Below are positions 39,100-48,007 of a stretch of 64,000 bases of DNA, piece by piece. How positions within the stretch are numbered: position 1 is the stretch's first letter; the number at the start of each line of letters is the position of its first letter. Below the pieces are notes generated by a model, which saw only the letters and a program-made list of their open reading frames with translations, searched no databases and was not told the origin of the DNA. The translations under genes and the position numbers were made by a program. Source of the DNA: an uncultured Clostridia bacterium. Lineage in GTDB: Bacteria; Bacillota; Clostridia; Peptostreptococcales; Anaerovoracaceae. Location of the stretch: contig CANEEC010000001.1 of NCBI GenBank assembly GCA_947426455.1, forward strand, positions 17,141 to 81,140, given 5' to 3'.

Positions 39100-40563
39100 T
39101 TACGTCTGCGGCAGCAGTTCCCCCAACCGCCGGATGGCGGCTTCCATCTGTTCTAAGGGGATTCTGGTGTAATAGAAAATCAGAAGCCGTTGGGACTGGG
39201 GGTCGGAAAATTCTCCGGAAGGGAAGACCGCCAGCAGGGGAAGTCCCTCCGCCGCGGCTTGCCGGTGCAGCAGGGACAGCTGTTCTTCATTACAGTCCGG
39301 AAGCTCCAGGAGCATGTGCAGTCCGGAGGTGTTGGAATGAATGGTGACAGCATCGCCGCAGAACCGCCCTAAAGCGGCGGTTGCCACCTGAATTTTCTGG
39401 GCGTAGAGGTTGCGCAGTTTTTTGATGTTCGCCTGATACAATCCCTTTTCCATGTATAATGCCAAGGTCAGCTGTTCCGTCTTGGAGCAGGTCTGCGTGT
39501 AGGAGGACAGATGTTCCTCAAAGATGCGCAGCATGGGGCGGGAGAGGACCATGTAGCTGATCTTGATGGCCGGAAACAGCGTGGAGGAAAATGATCCCAG
39601 ATAGATGACCCGGCCGTTGCGGTCCAACCCCTGAAGGGAGGGTACGGCGCGGCCAAAGTAGCGCAGTTCGCTGTTGTAGTCGTCTTCAATGATGATGCTG
39701 TCGTTTTTTTCCGCCCACTCCAGCAACTGATAGCATCGAGCGACAGGCATGACGGAACCGGTGGGGAACTGGTTGGAGGGACTGACGTAGGCAGTGGAGC
39801 GGATATTGGCGGGAAGCCTTTCTATCTGGATGCCGTCCTTCTGTACCGGGACAGTGGTCATTTTAAAGCCGCGGTCGCGGAAGATGCTGCGCACGGGAAG
39901 ATAGCCCGGTTCCTCGAAAGCCACGTAATCGATTCCCATGTTGGCCAAAATGACGCAGAGAAGGCCGGTCAGCTGCTGCGTACCGGCGCCGATGACGATT
40001 TGCTCCGGTCGGCAGCGAACGCCCCGCGCCTGATAAATGTATTTGGAAATTTCATAGCGCAGCGGAGATTCACCCTGGGGATCGCCTTCGCTGTAGAGAA
40101 AATCGGTGTATTCGGTAAGAACGCGGTTCATGCACTTCTTCCATTTGACGAAGTCAAAGCAGGCGGGATCATAATAGGCTGGCGGCTGCCCGAAGTCCGA
40201 CCCTGACGGACTGTGACAGCCGGCGGGACTATCCTCTTGGGAAATCGCTTCATGGGAAACCGCCGCGTCCCGGGAGGCGGTTGCATTCATCGCTCGTGTA
40301 CTGAGAGCGTCCGAAGAGATGTCGCAGGCGTAATAGCCGGACTGGGGACGCGACTGGATGTACCCTTCTACTGACAGCTGGCTGTAGGCCTGTTCCACGG
40401 TGGTGACGCTGAGCTTCAGGGATTTGGCCAGGGCGCGCAGCGAAGGCAGCCGCTCTCCGGCGCGGATCTCTCCCGCTAAAATGGCGGTGCGAATGGATTG
40501 GTAAAGCTGTAGATATAAGGGAGTTGCAGAGATTTCATTCAAAACGGGAGTCAAGGTATTCAT
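39100..40563 (-). CDS. MocR-type GntR regulator with aminotransferase-like domain
   Basis: 487 residues from ATG 40563 after AAGGAACC; upstream in-frame codons are rejected. A winged helix (residues 15-80: AGERLPSLRALAKSLKLSVTTVEQAY) is joined by a linker to a fold-type I aminotransferase domain (VIGAGTQQL, SPSNQFPTG, IIEDDYNSEL). The family's PLP-binding lysine should lie in an FSK motif, but here the sequence reads YLGSFSSTLFPAIKISYM: Ser327 replaces Lys and Lys334 replaces the usual Arg. It is divergent from an ECF S-component across a palindrome, so vitamin uptake is its likely target. Confidence 0.88.
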   Translation of the reverse strand: MNTLTPVLNEISATPLYLQLYQSIRTAILAGEIRAGERLPSLRALAKSLKLSVTTVEQAYSQLSVEGYIQSRPQSGYYACDISSDALSTRAMNATASRDAAVSHEAISQEDSPAGCHSPSGSDFGQPPAYYDPACFDFVKWKKCMNRVLTEYTDFLYSEGDPQGESPLRYEISKYIYQARGVRCRPEQIVIGAGTQQLTGLLCVILANMGIDYVAFEEPGYLPVRSIFRDRGFKMTTVPVQKDGIQIERLPANIRSTAYVSPSNQFPTGSVMPVARCYQLLEWAEKNDSIIIEDDYNSELRYFGRAVPSLQGLDRNGRVIYLGSFSSTLFPAIKISYMVLSRPMLRIFEEHLSSYTQTCSKTEQLTLALYMEKGLYQANIKKLRNLYAQKIQVATAALGRFCGDAVTIHSNTSGLHMLLELPDCNEEQLSLLHRQAAAEGLPLLAVFPSGEFSDPQSQRLLIFYYTRIPLEQMEAAIRRLGELLPQT

Positions 40564-40660
40564 CGTTAGGTTCCTTTTCAAGTAACTTCTGAAAATAGTT
40601 TTTCGAAAAACCATGCAATTTTCGGGAAAATCGCAAAACTGTACTGGAAAAAATAAATGT

Positions 40661-40686
40661 AATTGTATCTTTTAAAGAATACAATT
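40661..40686. promoter_or_regulatory. Inverted repeat, candidate MocR operator
   Basis: AATTGTAT (40661-40668) and ATACAATT (40679-40686) form a perfect inverted repeat with a 10-base AT-rich spacer. It lies between the divergent MocR and ECF S-component genes. Confidence 0.55.
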
Positions 40687-40747
40687 TGTGATTATTATTA
40701 TATAAGAGATTACAGATAAAATGCAATAGGAAGAAAGGGGTTTCCAT

Positions 40748-41287
40748 ATGAAAACAAAAGAAAGGGATCAAACCACGATTTTAGTGCTGACCGGCGTATT
40801 GACAGCTCTCGTTACAGTGAGTATTATGGTATTGCCCATTCCCATCCCCATGACTACGGGGTATGTGAATCTGGGCGATGGAATGATTTTTCTCGCCGTC
40901 ATGCTGGTGGGGCGCAGGCACGGCGCCTTTGCCGGCGGCGTGGGCGCGGCGCTGGCCGACATCCTGTTAAGCGCCGCCGCCTGGGCGCCCTGGACGCTGG
41001 CGATCAAAGCGGGCATGGCGTTCATTGTGGGTACCTGCTTACATTCCGGCGGGGAGGACAAGAGCGCGTCCGTTGTTTCCGTTTGGGGAATCGGCGGTAT
41101 GGCGCTTGCCACCGCATTTATGGCCGCAGGCTACTATGTGGCAGAAAGCGTCATGTATGGCAACTGGGCGGCTCCGCTGGTGGGCGTTCCCTGGAATCTG
41201 ATTCAGGGAGCCGTGGGAACGGCGGTTGCCTGTGCATTGGCCGGGGCGCTGAAAAAGACGCCGGCGAAAAAATATTTCGCATATTGA
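40748..41287 (+). CDS. ECF transporter substrate-binding (S) component
   Basis: 179 residues with about six membrane helices. The start (LTGVLTALVTVSIMVLPIPIP, GYVNLGDGMIFLAVMLVGRRHGAFAGGVGAALADIL) is typical of S-components for vitamins. It needs a shared EcfA/A'/T module, which is not in the window. Facing a MocR regulator, a vitamin B6 or related pyrimidine/pyridine substrate is plausible but is inference. AAAGGGG precedes the ATG. The glycosyltransferase gene starts 23 bases later. Confidence 0.83.
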   Translation: MKTKERDQTTILVLTGVLTALVTVSIMVLPIPIPMTTGYVNLGDGMIFLAVMLVGRRHGAFAGGVGAALADILLSAAAWAPWTLAIKAGMAFIVGTCLHSGGEDKSASVVSVWGIGGMALATAFMAAGYYVAESVMYGNWAAPLVGVPWNLIQGAVGTAVACALAGALKKTPAKKYFAY

Positions 41288-41309
41288 TGACAGATGGAGG
41301 AATATCTTT

Positions 41310-42437
41310 ATGAAGGCACTGATATTAAGCGTGTCCACGGGACAGGGACATCACGCCGTAGGGAAAGCCGTATCGGATTGCTTCGAGAGCATGGGCGTTT
41401 CCTGCGAGATGCTGGATGCTTACGGTTATGCGGAACCGCTGCTGCAGAGTCTGCTTTCCAAGGGATATTTAATCAGTACCAAGTACATGCCGAAAATCAG
41501 TTCTAAGGCATACGACTGGATCGTGAAGAAAAACGAACCGTCGCCGGGATATTCGCCCCTGCGGCTGACCCACGCATTTATCGCGGCGGAGCTGCGGGAA
41601 CATCTGGAAAAAACCAAGCCGGACGTGGTGATTTGCACCCACGTGCTGTCCTCCATCATGATGAGCATTTTAAAGCAGCGGGGACAGTATCAGGGAATTG
41701 TGGTGGGTATTGTGACGGATTTCACTGCACATCCGCTGTGGGAGGAAACCGGCTGGGTGGATTACTATGTGTCCCCCAGTATGCTTCTGGAATACCAAAT
41801 GAAGAAAAAAGGGATTCCGGCACGCAAGCTGCTGTCCTTTGGAATTCCCATCCGACCGGAGTTTTCAGTCAAGAGGGATAAGGCGGAGGCCAGGAAGCTG
41901 CTGGGTCTGGAGCAGGAAAAAAATACGCTGCTGCTCATGGGCGGTTCCATGGGTTACGGCAAGATCGACAAACGTCTTTTGGAATTGGATCAGCTGGGGA
42001 TGGAGTTTCAGATCATGGTGGTCTGCGGCAACAATAAAAAGATGTACCGAAGGATCACCAGGCTGAAGGCGAAGCTTCGAAGCGACGTCTATGTCTACGG
42101 CTTCGTAGACAATGTACACGAGATGATGGACGCGGCGGACTGCATTATCACCAAGCCCGGTGGCATTACCCTGTCGGAGGCCATGGCCAAGGAGCTTCCG
42201 GCCATCATGGTCAATCCCATTCCCGGACAGGAGGAACGCAACGTGGAGTTCATGCTGAACAACGGATTGGCCGTTTACGTCACAAAGACGTTTTCTCTGG
42301 CGGAGGCGGTGTTTTCCCTATTTCGCCATCCGGAAACCATTCGGCACATGAGCGAAACGGCGGCGCTTCGAGGGAAAAAACGGGCGGCCGAACGGCTGTG
42401 CGAATTTCTTGTGGAACAGGTGGAAGAAAACAAATAA
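41310..42437 (+). CDS. GT28 glycosyltransferase (MGDG synthase / UgtP-like)
   Basis: 375 residues. The N-terminal acceptor domain begins MKALILSVSTGQGHHAVGKA, the MGDG-synthase signature. The C-terminal nucleotide-sugar site reads CIITKPGGITLSEAMAKELPAIMV with PIPGQEERN. Such enzymes glycosylate diacylglycerol to make glycolipids, including the anchor of lipoteichoic acid, which would fit the LtaS-like enzyme at 24522. AGGAGG precedes the ATG. Co-transcription with the S-component is likely. Confidence 0.88.
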   Translation: MKALILSVSTGQGHHAVGKAVSDCFESMGVSCEMLDAYGYAEPLLQSLLSKGYLISTKYMPKISSKAYDWIVKKNEPSPGYSPLRLTHAFIAAELREHLEKTKPDVVICTHVLSSIMMSILKQRGQYQGIVVGIVTDFTAHPLWEETGWVDYYVSPSMLLEYQMKKKGIPARKLLSFGIPIRPEFSVKRDKAEARKLLGLEQEKNTLLLMGGSMGYGKIDKRLLELDQLGMEFQIMVVCGNNKKMYRRITRLKAKLRSDVYVYGFVDNVHEMMDAADCIITKPGGITLSEAMAKELPAIMVNPIPGQEERNVEFMLNNGLAVYVTKTFSLAEAVFSLFRHPETIRHMSETAALRGKKRAAERLCEFLVEQVEENK

Positions 42438-42452
42438 TATACGAATAAATCA

Positions 42453-42496
42453 CACAAAAGAAAGAGTAAGCGGGAAAAGATGCTTGCTCTTTTGTG
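42453..42496 (+). terminator. Terminator-like hairpin after the glycosyltransferase
   Basis: CACAAAAGA and AGAGTAAGC pair, with small imperfections, with GCTTGCTCTTTTGTG. The T-run lies inside the descending arm, so termination strength is uncertain. Confidence 0.6.
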
Positions 42497-42567
42497 TTCC
42501 TGCCGAAAAAAATAGTCTAAAATGACAAGAAGGGTATTGTAAAATGACAAAATAATTTGATAATTGT

Positions 42568-42595
42568 TTGACAATTTTGTAGAAGGTGGTAAAAT
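42568..42595 (+). promoter_or_regulatory. Promoter of the NhaC-type antiporter
   Basis: TTGACA (42568-42573), 16 bases, TAAAAT (42590-42595). Confidence 0.65.
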
Positions 42596-42644
42596 ATTAA
42601 ATATAATGTGTTGCTGTGAAGTATCTGTTTATTAGGAGGAAAAA

Positions 42645-44324
42645 ATGACTAAAAAAAGTACACGTACGGCATACGTGGTAGCGCTCATCGCTATCGTCGT
42701 GCTGCTGGCGGTGCTGGGGACGATGTACAAAGACGTGGAGACCGGCTTTACCGGTACCTGCTGGGCGCTGCTGCCTCCCGTCGTTGCCATCGCTTTGGCG
42801 CTGATCAGTAAGGAAGTTTACTCTTCCCTGTTCATGGGATGCTTGGTAGGCGCTTTACTGTACACACAGTTTTCGCCCTGGGACGCCATCGTCCAGTTGG
42901 TGGGCGGCGACTACGGCATCGTAACCACCGTAGCCGATTCTTACAACATGGGTATCATCGCATTTCTGGTCATGTTAGGTATTATCGTAGATTTAATGAA
43001 CAAGGGCGGCGGTTCTGAGGCCTTCGGCCGTTGGGCCAAGGGTAGCGTAAAGACGCGCTGCGGTGCACAGCTGATGACCATGCTGTTAGGATGCCTGATC
43101 TTCATCGACGACTATTTCAACTGCCTGACCGTAGGCGCTGTTATGCGTCCCGTAACGGAAAGCCACAAAATTTCCCGTGCGAAGTTGGCTTACGTCATCG
43201 ATGCTACCGCGGCTCCTGTCTGCATGATCGCCCCGGTTTCTTCCTGGGCGGCTGCCGTATCCGGTTACGTACAGTCCGATAACGTGAACGGCATTGAAAT
43301 GTTCATCAAGCAGATTCCTTACAACTATTACTGTCTGCTGACGCTGCTGATGATCGTCACCATCTCTGTGCTGAACATCGACTACGGTCCTATGTTAAAG
43401 CACGAATACAACGCTCAGGTAAAGGGTGACCTGTTCACCACTCCGGAACGTCCCTTCGCGGGTGACGACGAGTATGAAAAGCCGGCTAACGGAAAGTCTT
43501 CGGTTGCCGACCTGCTTCTGCCCGTTATCGTTCTGATCGTTGTCTGCATCATCGGTCTGATCTATTCCGGCGGTTATTTCGATCCGGAAGCCGGAGACGC
43601 GTATCACAGCGTTGTAGAAGCCTTCTCCAACGCGGATGCGGCGACAGGTTTGTCCATCGGCGCTCTGATCGGTCTGGTATTTACCTTTGTTTATTTCTGG
43701 GTTCGTCGGAGCATCAGCTTTGAAAAGTCCTTCGAATCTGTTCCCAACGGCTTTATCCAGATGGTATCTCCCATTCTGATCCTGTCCTTCGCCTGGACGC
43801 TGTGCGCGTTCACCCGTTATGGACTGGATTCCGAGAGCTTCGTTGTCGGCGCTTTGGCCGGCATGGAATCCTTGAAGAAGTTCCTGCCCGCCGTGATTTT
43901 CATTATCGGTGCGTTTATCGGTTTTGCTACCGGTACTTCCTGGGGAACTATCGGTATTATGGCTCCCATCGTTGTTTCTGTATTCAACTACGATGTAGAA
44001 CCGACGCTGTGCGTCATCGGTCTGGCTGCGGCTTGTGCCGGCGGCGTTTGCGGCGACCACTGCTCGCCCATCTCCGATACGACGATCATGGCTTCTGCCG
44101 GCGCTCACTGCTACCACTTAAATCACGTATTTACACAGCTGCCCTACGCAATGACGGTAGCGGCAGTGTCCTTTGTTTCCTTCATTATCGCCGGCCTGCT
44201 TCAGAACGTAGTGATCTGCCTGATCATCGCCTGCGCTCTGATGATAGGTACTCTGCTGGTCATCCGCGCGATCACTCAAAAGCAGCACGCAGAAATGCTG
44301 AACGAAATCAAGGCGGTAAAATAG
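42645..44324 (+). CDS. NhaC-family Na+/H+ (or organic ion) antiporter
   Basis: 559 residues, about twelve membrane helices. Family features include LISKEVYSSLFMGCLVGALL, LGCLIFIDDYFNCLTVGAVMRPV, DATAAPVCMIAPVSSW, TGTSWGTIGIMAPI and CAGGVCGDHCSPISDTTIMASAGA. NhaC members exchange Na+ for H+, some swap organic substrates such as malate and lactate. Codons ending in T are more frequent than in nearby genes, perhaps reflecting high expression. TTAGGAGG precedes the ATG. It has its own promoter and a strong terminator. Confidence 0.88.
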   Translation: MTKKSTRTAYVVALIAIVVLLAVLGTMYKDVETGFTGTCWALLPPVVAIALALISKEVYSSLFMGCLVGALLYTQFSPWDAIVQLVGGDYGIVTTVADSYNMGIIAFLVMLGIIVDLMNKGGGSEAFGRWAKGSVKTRCGAQLMTMLLGCLIFIDDYFNCLTVGAVMRPVTESHKISRAKLAYVIDATAAPVCMIAPVSSWAAAVSGYVQSDNVNGIEMFIKQIPYNYYCLLTLLMIVTISVLNIDYGPMLKHEYNAQVKGDLFTTPERPFAGDDEYEKPANGKSSVADLLLPVIVLIVVCIIGLIYSGGYFDPEAGDAYHSVVEAFSNADAATGLSIGALIGLVFTFVYFWVRRSISFEKSFESVPNGFIQMVSPILILSFAWTLCAFTRYGLDSESFVVGALAGMESLKKFLPAVIFIIGAFIGFATGTSWGTIGIMAPIVVSVFNYDVEPTLCVIGLAAACAGGVCGDHCSPISDTTIMASAGAHCYHLNHVFTQLPYAMTVAAVSFVSFIIAGLLQNVVICLIIACALMIGTLLVIRAITQKQHAEMLNEIKAVK

Positions 44325-44384
44325 CAAAATTGCAGCCTACATAGGGAAATAAAGGAAAAGATCATGTCACAGACACATTGAACG

Positions 44385-44420
44385 AAAAGAGGACGTTTGG
44401 ATTTCCAAACGTCCTCTTTT
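44385..44420. terminator. Strong bidirectional terminator
   Basis: AAAAGAGGACGTTTGG (44385-44400), loop ATTT, CCAAACGTCCTCTTTT (44405-44420). The perfect 16-bp stem has A and T runs on the two sides. It ends nhaC, and in the other direction any transcript leaving the nrd region. Confidence 0.92.
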
Positions 44421-44508
44421 ATGCTTGCGATGCTTTTGTCTGCTGTACTTTTACCGGCGGGGCCGTCCGCAGCCGCTTGCGACCGCTCGTGGTTTTTGTC
44501 AGCGTTCG

Positions 44509-44928
44509 CTAAAAGTTTTTATCCACGAAACGATTGTACTTTTTCTCATCCATGACGCTCCGGTAGGTGTTGCGGAACTTCTGGACGGTTAGATTGTTGT
44601 ATTCCAGCAATCTCCGATATTTTAGAAAACCGCCCAACAGGGGGATTCCCCCGCAGAGCATCCCTAAGGAGCCGTTTTTCACGCAGGCCGCGGCCAACGC
44701 GGCAAAGACTACGAAAGAGATCAGTACGCCGGCGTTGCGCTTTTGCGTGTGCATCCTGTCAAAGGTCTCCCGGTCGATGACGCCCTCTTGAATCATGGTT
44801 TCGCCGAAGCGCTTCTGCACCGTAAACATGGATATGGCGTTTAAAATCATAGGCGCTACCACGAAAAAGGCAAACAATGCCAACGCTGCGTCAAAGAATA
44901 AAACGGCAGCGCTTTGTGTATTTCCCAT
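44509..44928 (-). CDS. Small membrane protein, unknown
   Basis: 139 residues. Two or three hydrophobic segments lie at about 8-34 and 68-100; the last 40 residues are charged (YRSVMDEKKYNRFVDKNF). No family is recognised. AAGGAGG precedes the ATG. It starts 12 bases after the nrdG stop, so it is probably the last gene of the nrd operon. Confidence 0.6.
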   Translation of the reverse strand: MGNTQSAAVLFFDAALALFAFFVVAPMILNAISMFTVQKRFGETMIQEGVIDRETFDRMHTQKRNAGVLISFVVFAALAAACVKNGSLGMLCGGIPLLGGFLKYRRLLEYNNLTVQKFRNTYRSVMDEKKYNRFVDKNF

Positions 44929-44940
44929 AGAAAATCCTCC

Positions 44941-45438
44941 TTATATGATCTGGCCGTTCTGCAGCTGCAGGATGCGCTGGTTGGCGCTTCCGCGAAATTG
45001 CAGGGTCAGGTCGCGCTCTGCTTCAAGATAAGGGCCGTCAATTAAGGTATCGCAAAGCTGCAACAGTCGGCTGACGGCCTGATTCTTCCGGGACAGCTCC
45101 ATCAGCTGTTCGTAGGTGTAGCCGCTGAATATCAGCAGGTGAAGTCCCCGTTCTTTGATCTTTTGCGCCAGAGGTAATAAAGCCTCTGGCTGGACGAAGG
45201 GTTCTCCGCCGGAAAACGTGACGCCGGAAAGCAAAGGATTTTTGTCGATCTCCGAAAGCAGGCTCAGGGGATCGATCAGCGTTCCGCCGTTAAAATCGTG
45301 AGTCTGGGGATTGTGACAGCCGGGGCAGCCGTGAGGGCAGCCCTGGGTAAAGATCACGTATCGAAATCCCGGTCCGTCTACGATGGACTCCTCTACCACG
45401 CCGCTGATACGAAGCAGTGGAAAAGAGTTACATTCCAT
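44941..45438 (-). CDS. nrdG: Anaerobic RNR activating protein (radical SAM)
   Basis: 165 residues. The radical-SAM cluster motif, FTQGCPHGCPGCHNP, gives CxxxCxxC; GVTFSGGEPF is the SAM-binding GGE motif. NrdG installs the glycyl radical on NrdD. Its start overlaps the stop of the small NrdD-tail ORF by 11 bases, so activase and glycyl-radical polypeptide would be translated in a coupled way. Confidence 0.95.
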   Translation of the reverse strand: MECNSFPLLRISGVVEESIVDGPGFRYVIFTQGCPHGCPGCHNPQTHDFNGGTLIDPLSLLSEIDKNPLLSGVTFSGGEPFVQPEALLPLAQKIKERGLHLLIFSGYTYEQLMELSRKNQAVSRLLQLCDTLIDGPYLEAERDLTLQFRGSANQRILQLQNGQII

Positions 45439-45604
45439 GCTTGACGCGGTCCTTTTCCTCGGCTTGCTTGGCGTTGTTGAAACGATCGGTGGTGCCTACC
45501 AGATAGCCGGTGATGCGGCGGATGCGTTCAAACTTTACGCCTTCTCCCAGCATTTTTTCTTCGGATTTTACAGAAACGGTGTTGGTTGCGTTCATAGGGG
45601 TCAT
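45428..45604 (-). CDS. Free-standing NrdD glycyl-radical tail (58 aa)
   Basis: 58 residues, with ATG at 45604 after AAAGGAG. The C-terminal part, GVKFERIRRITGYLVG then DRFNNAKQAEEKDRVKHGM, matches the extreme C-terminus of class III RNRs, where the radical glycine precedes Tyr (E. coli RRTCGYIG). The expected radical residue is Gly33. The large NrdD upstream ends without this segment, and the two frames differ with an intervening TAA, so this is a separate gene and not simple read-through. The gap to nrdD is 28 bases. By inference it completes the active enzyme in trans, in the manner known for YfiD with pyruvate formate-lyase. Confidence 0.82.
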   Translation of the reverse strand: MTPMNATNTVSVKSEEKMLGEGVKFERIRRITGYLVGTTDRFNNAKQAEEKDRVKHGM

Positions 45605-45632
45605 GATAATGGTCTCCTTTCATGGGTTGCGA

Positions 45633-47903
45633 TTATTCACAGCCGCAGAAGCGCGGCATATTGGGATATTTCTTACGCAGTTCTTTCAGTTTTTCCAGGC
45701 TGACGCCTTCGCCCTCTCTTCGGCCGCAGCGGGGGCAAACGTCGTCGATGACGCCGGTATAGCCGCAGACAGGGTCTCTGTCCACCGGATGGTTCACCGA
45801 ACCGTAGCCGACGCCGGCTTCCTTCATGCAGCGAACCACGGCTTCGAAGGCCTGGGGATTTTTACAGGTGTCGCCGTCCAGTTCTACGTAGCTGATGTGT
45901 CCGGCGTTGGTCAGCGCGTGATAGGGAGCCTCCGTGAGGATCTTATGATATGCGCCGATGGGATAGTAAACGGGAACGTGGAAGGAATTGGTGTAGTAAT
46001 CGCGATCGGTGATTCCTTTGCGTTCGCCGTAAATCTTGCGGTCGATGCGTACGAAACGGCCGGACAGGCCTTCGGCGGGCGTGGCCAGCAGGGTGAAATT
46101 CAGACCGGTTTTTTCTGATTCTTCATCCATGCGGCTTCGCATGTGGCCGATGATTTCCAGTCCCAGCTTCTGACTTTCTTCGCTTTCGCCGTGGTGTTTG
46201 CCCGTGAGAGCCACCAGGGTTTCGGCAAGACCGATGAAGCCTACGGACAGGGTTCCATGCTTCAGAACTTCGCCTACGGTATCGTCTGGTCCCAGGGTAT
46301 CGGACTGAATCCAGATGCCCTGTCCCATGAGGAATGGGTAGTTCAGGCATTTCTTTGCCGCCTGAATCTTGTAGCGGTGCAGCAGCTGGCGAATGACGAG
46401 ATCGATCTGCTCATCCAGCAGTTGGTAGAACTTCTGAATATCTCCCTCTGCCTTGATGCCGATTCTGGGCAGGTTGATGGAGGTGAAGCTCAGGTTTCCG
46501 CGGCCGCAGGTTACCTCGTTTTCGGGGTCGTAGCGGTTGCCCATCACTCGGGTACGGCATCCCATGTAGGACACCTCGCTGTTGTAGTCGCCCGGGCGAT
46601 AGTACTGCGCATTGAAGGGCGCGTCCAGGAAGCTGAAATTGGGGAACAACCGTTTGGCCGACGTCTGGATGGCCAGCTGGAACAAATCGTAATTGGGATC
46701 CTCCGGATTGTAGCTGATACCTTCTTTCACCTTGAAAATCTGTACCGGAAAAATGGGCGTTTCGCCGTTTCCCAGACCGGCGTCGGTGGCCTTCAAAAGG
46801 TTTTTGATGACCAGACGTCCCTCGGGAGAGGTATCGGTTCCGTAGTTCAGGGAACTGAAGGGAACCTGGGCGCCGGCGCGGGAGTTCATGGTGTTCAGGT
46901 TGTGAATCAGCGCCTCCATGGCCTGATAGGTGGCTTTGTCCGTCTCCGCAAAGGCGATTTCGGAAGCCATGGCCACGGCGTCGTGAAGCTGCTCCTCCGT
47001 CAGCGACGGGAAGTCTCTGGATAGCAGCCGTCCCACGGTTTCGCCGTAAGCGCTGGCATTTCCCATGGCAGGAATCCCGGCTTCGGAGCAAAGGTCTTTG
47101 GCCTTCTGTGCGATTGCTTCCATGGGTTGATGGAGAACCACCTGTAAATAGCGTCCCAAGGCTTTAGCGTATTCTTTCGCATAGGTTTTTGCTACGCCTG
47201 GCGCCATGGAATAGTCGAAGTTGGGGATGGACTGACCGCCGTGCATTTCGTTTTGGTTGGCCTGAATGGCGATGCAGGCCAAAGCGGAATAGCTGATGAT
47301 GCCGTTGGGCTCCCTCAGATAGCCGTGACCGGTGGAAAAACCGTCTTTGAACAGCTTTAACAGGTCGATCTGGCAGCAGGTGCAGGTCAGCATATAGAAA
47401 TCCTTGTCGTGGATGTGAATGTCACCGTTGATGTGAGCGGCGGCGATATCCTTGGGCAGGATGTAGTTGTCGATGAAGTATTTGGAACCCTCAGAGCCGT
47501 ATTTCAGCATGGTTCCCATGGAGGTGTCGCCGTCGATGTTGGCGTTTTCCCGCTTGATATCGGCGTCCTTGGCGGAAGCGAAAGTCAGCTCCTTATAGAT
47601 ATCCATTAGATCGGCTTCCGTCTGACGAATCATGGTATGCTCTGCGCGATACAGAATGTAAGCCTTGGCCGTCTTTGCAAAACCCTCTTTAATCAAAACG
47701 GTTTCTACGAGATCCTGAATCTGCTCCACGGTGGGAACTTCATCCTGAGGGATGAGGGTGACCACCATGGCGGTGAGCTGGTTTAATTCTTCCTGAGAAA
47801 AACCGGCGTCGGTGGCCTCTCCGGCTTTTTTGATGGCCTGTTTGATCTTATCGCTGTTAAAATCTACGACTTCGCCGTTGCGCTTGCGGATATGCTTTAA
47901 CAT
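45633..47903 (-). CDS. nrdD: Class III (anaerobic) ribonucleoside-triphosphate reductase, large part
   Basis: 756 residues from ATG 47903 after GGAGG; upstream in-frame codons are rejected. An N-terminal ATP-cone (MLKHIRKRNGEVVDFNSDKI, about 1-90) precedes the ten-stranded barrel. MGCRTRVMGNRY carries a candidate thiyl Cys, and TCTCCQIDL is also conserved. Near the end, DPVCGYTGVIDDVCPRCG offers cysteines for zinc and the protein stops at MPRFCGCE. No RxxGY-type glycyl-radical site follows; that motif is on the next ORF. It makes dNTPs without oxygen. Confidence 0.93.
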   Translation of the reverse strand: MLKHIRKRNGEVVDFNSDKIKQAIKKAGEATDAGFSQEELNQLTAMVVTLIPQDEVPTVEQIQDLVETVLIKEGFAKTAKAYILYRAEHTMIRQTEADLMDIYKELTFASAKDADIKRENANIDGDTSMGTMLKYGSEGSKYFIDNYILPKDIAAAHINGDIHIHDKDFYMLTCTCCQIDLLKLFKDGFSTGHGYLREPNGIISYSALACIAIQANQNEMHGGQSIPNFDYSMAPGVAKTYAKEYAKALGRYLQVVLHQPMEAIAQKAKDLCSEAGIPAMGNASAYGETVGRLLSRDFPSLTEEQLHDAVAMASEIAFAETDKATYQAMEALIHNLNTMNSRAGAQVPFSSLNYGTDTSPEGRLVIKNLLKATDAGLGNGETPIFPVQIFKVKEGISYNPEDPNYDLFQLAIQTSAKRLFPNFSFLDAPFNAQYYRPGDYNSEVSYMGCRTRVMGNRYDPENEVTCGRGNLSFTSINLPRIGIKAEGDIQKFYQLLDEQIDLVIRQLLHRYKIQAAKKCLNYPFLMGQGIWIQSDTLGPDDTVGEVLKHGTLSVGFIGLAETLVALTGKHHGESEESQKLGLEIIGHMRSRMDEESEKTGLNFTLLATPAEGLSGRFVRIDRKIYGERKGITDRDYYTNSFHVPVYYPIGAYHKILTEAPYHALTNAGHISYVELDGDTCKNPQAFEAVVRCMKEAGVGYGSVNHPVDRDPVCGYTGVIDDVCPRCGRREGEGVSLEKLKELRKKYPNMPRFCGCE

Positions 47904-48007
47904 TTCTATCCTCCAGACAATAGTGTGAAACATGGGAAAACAGACGCTTTGCATATTGCACTGTGATTTCGCACAATTCACACAATTAGTAGATGTTTTT
48001 TTTAAAA

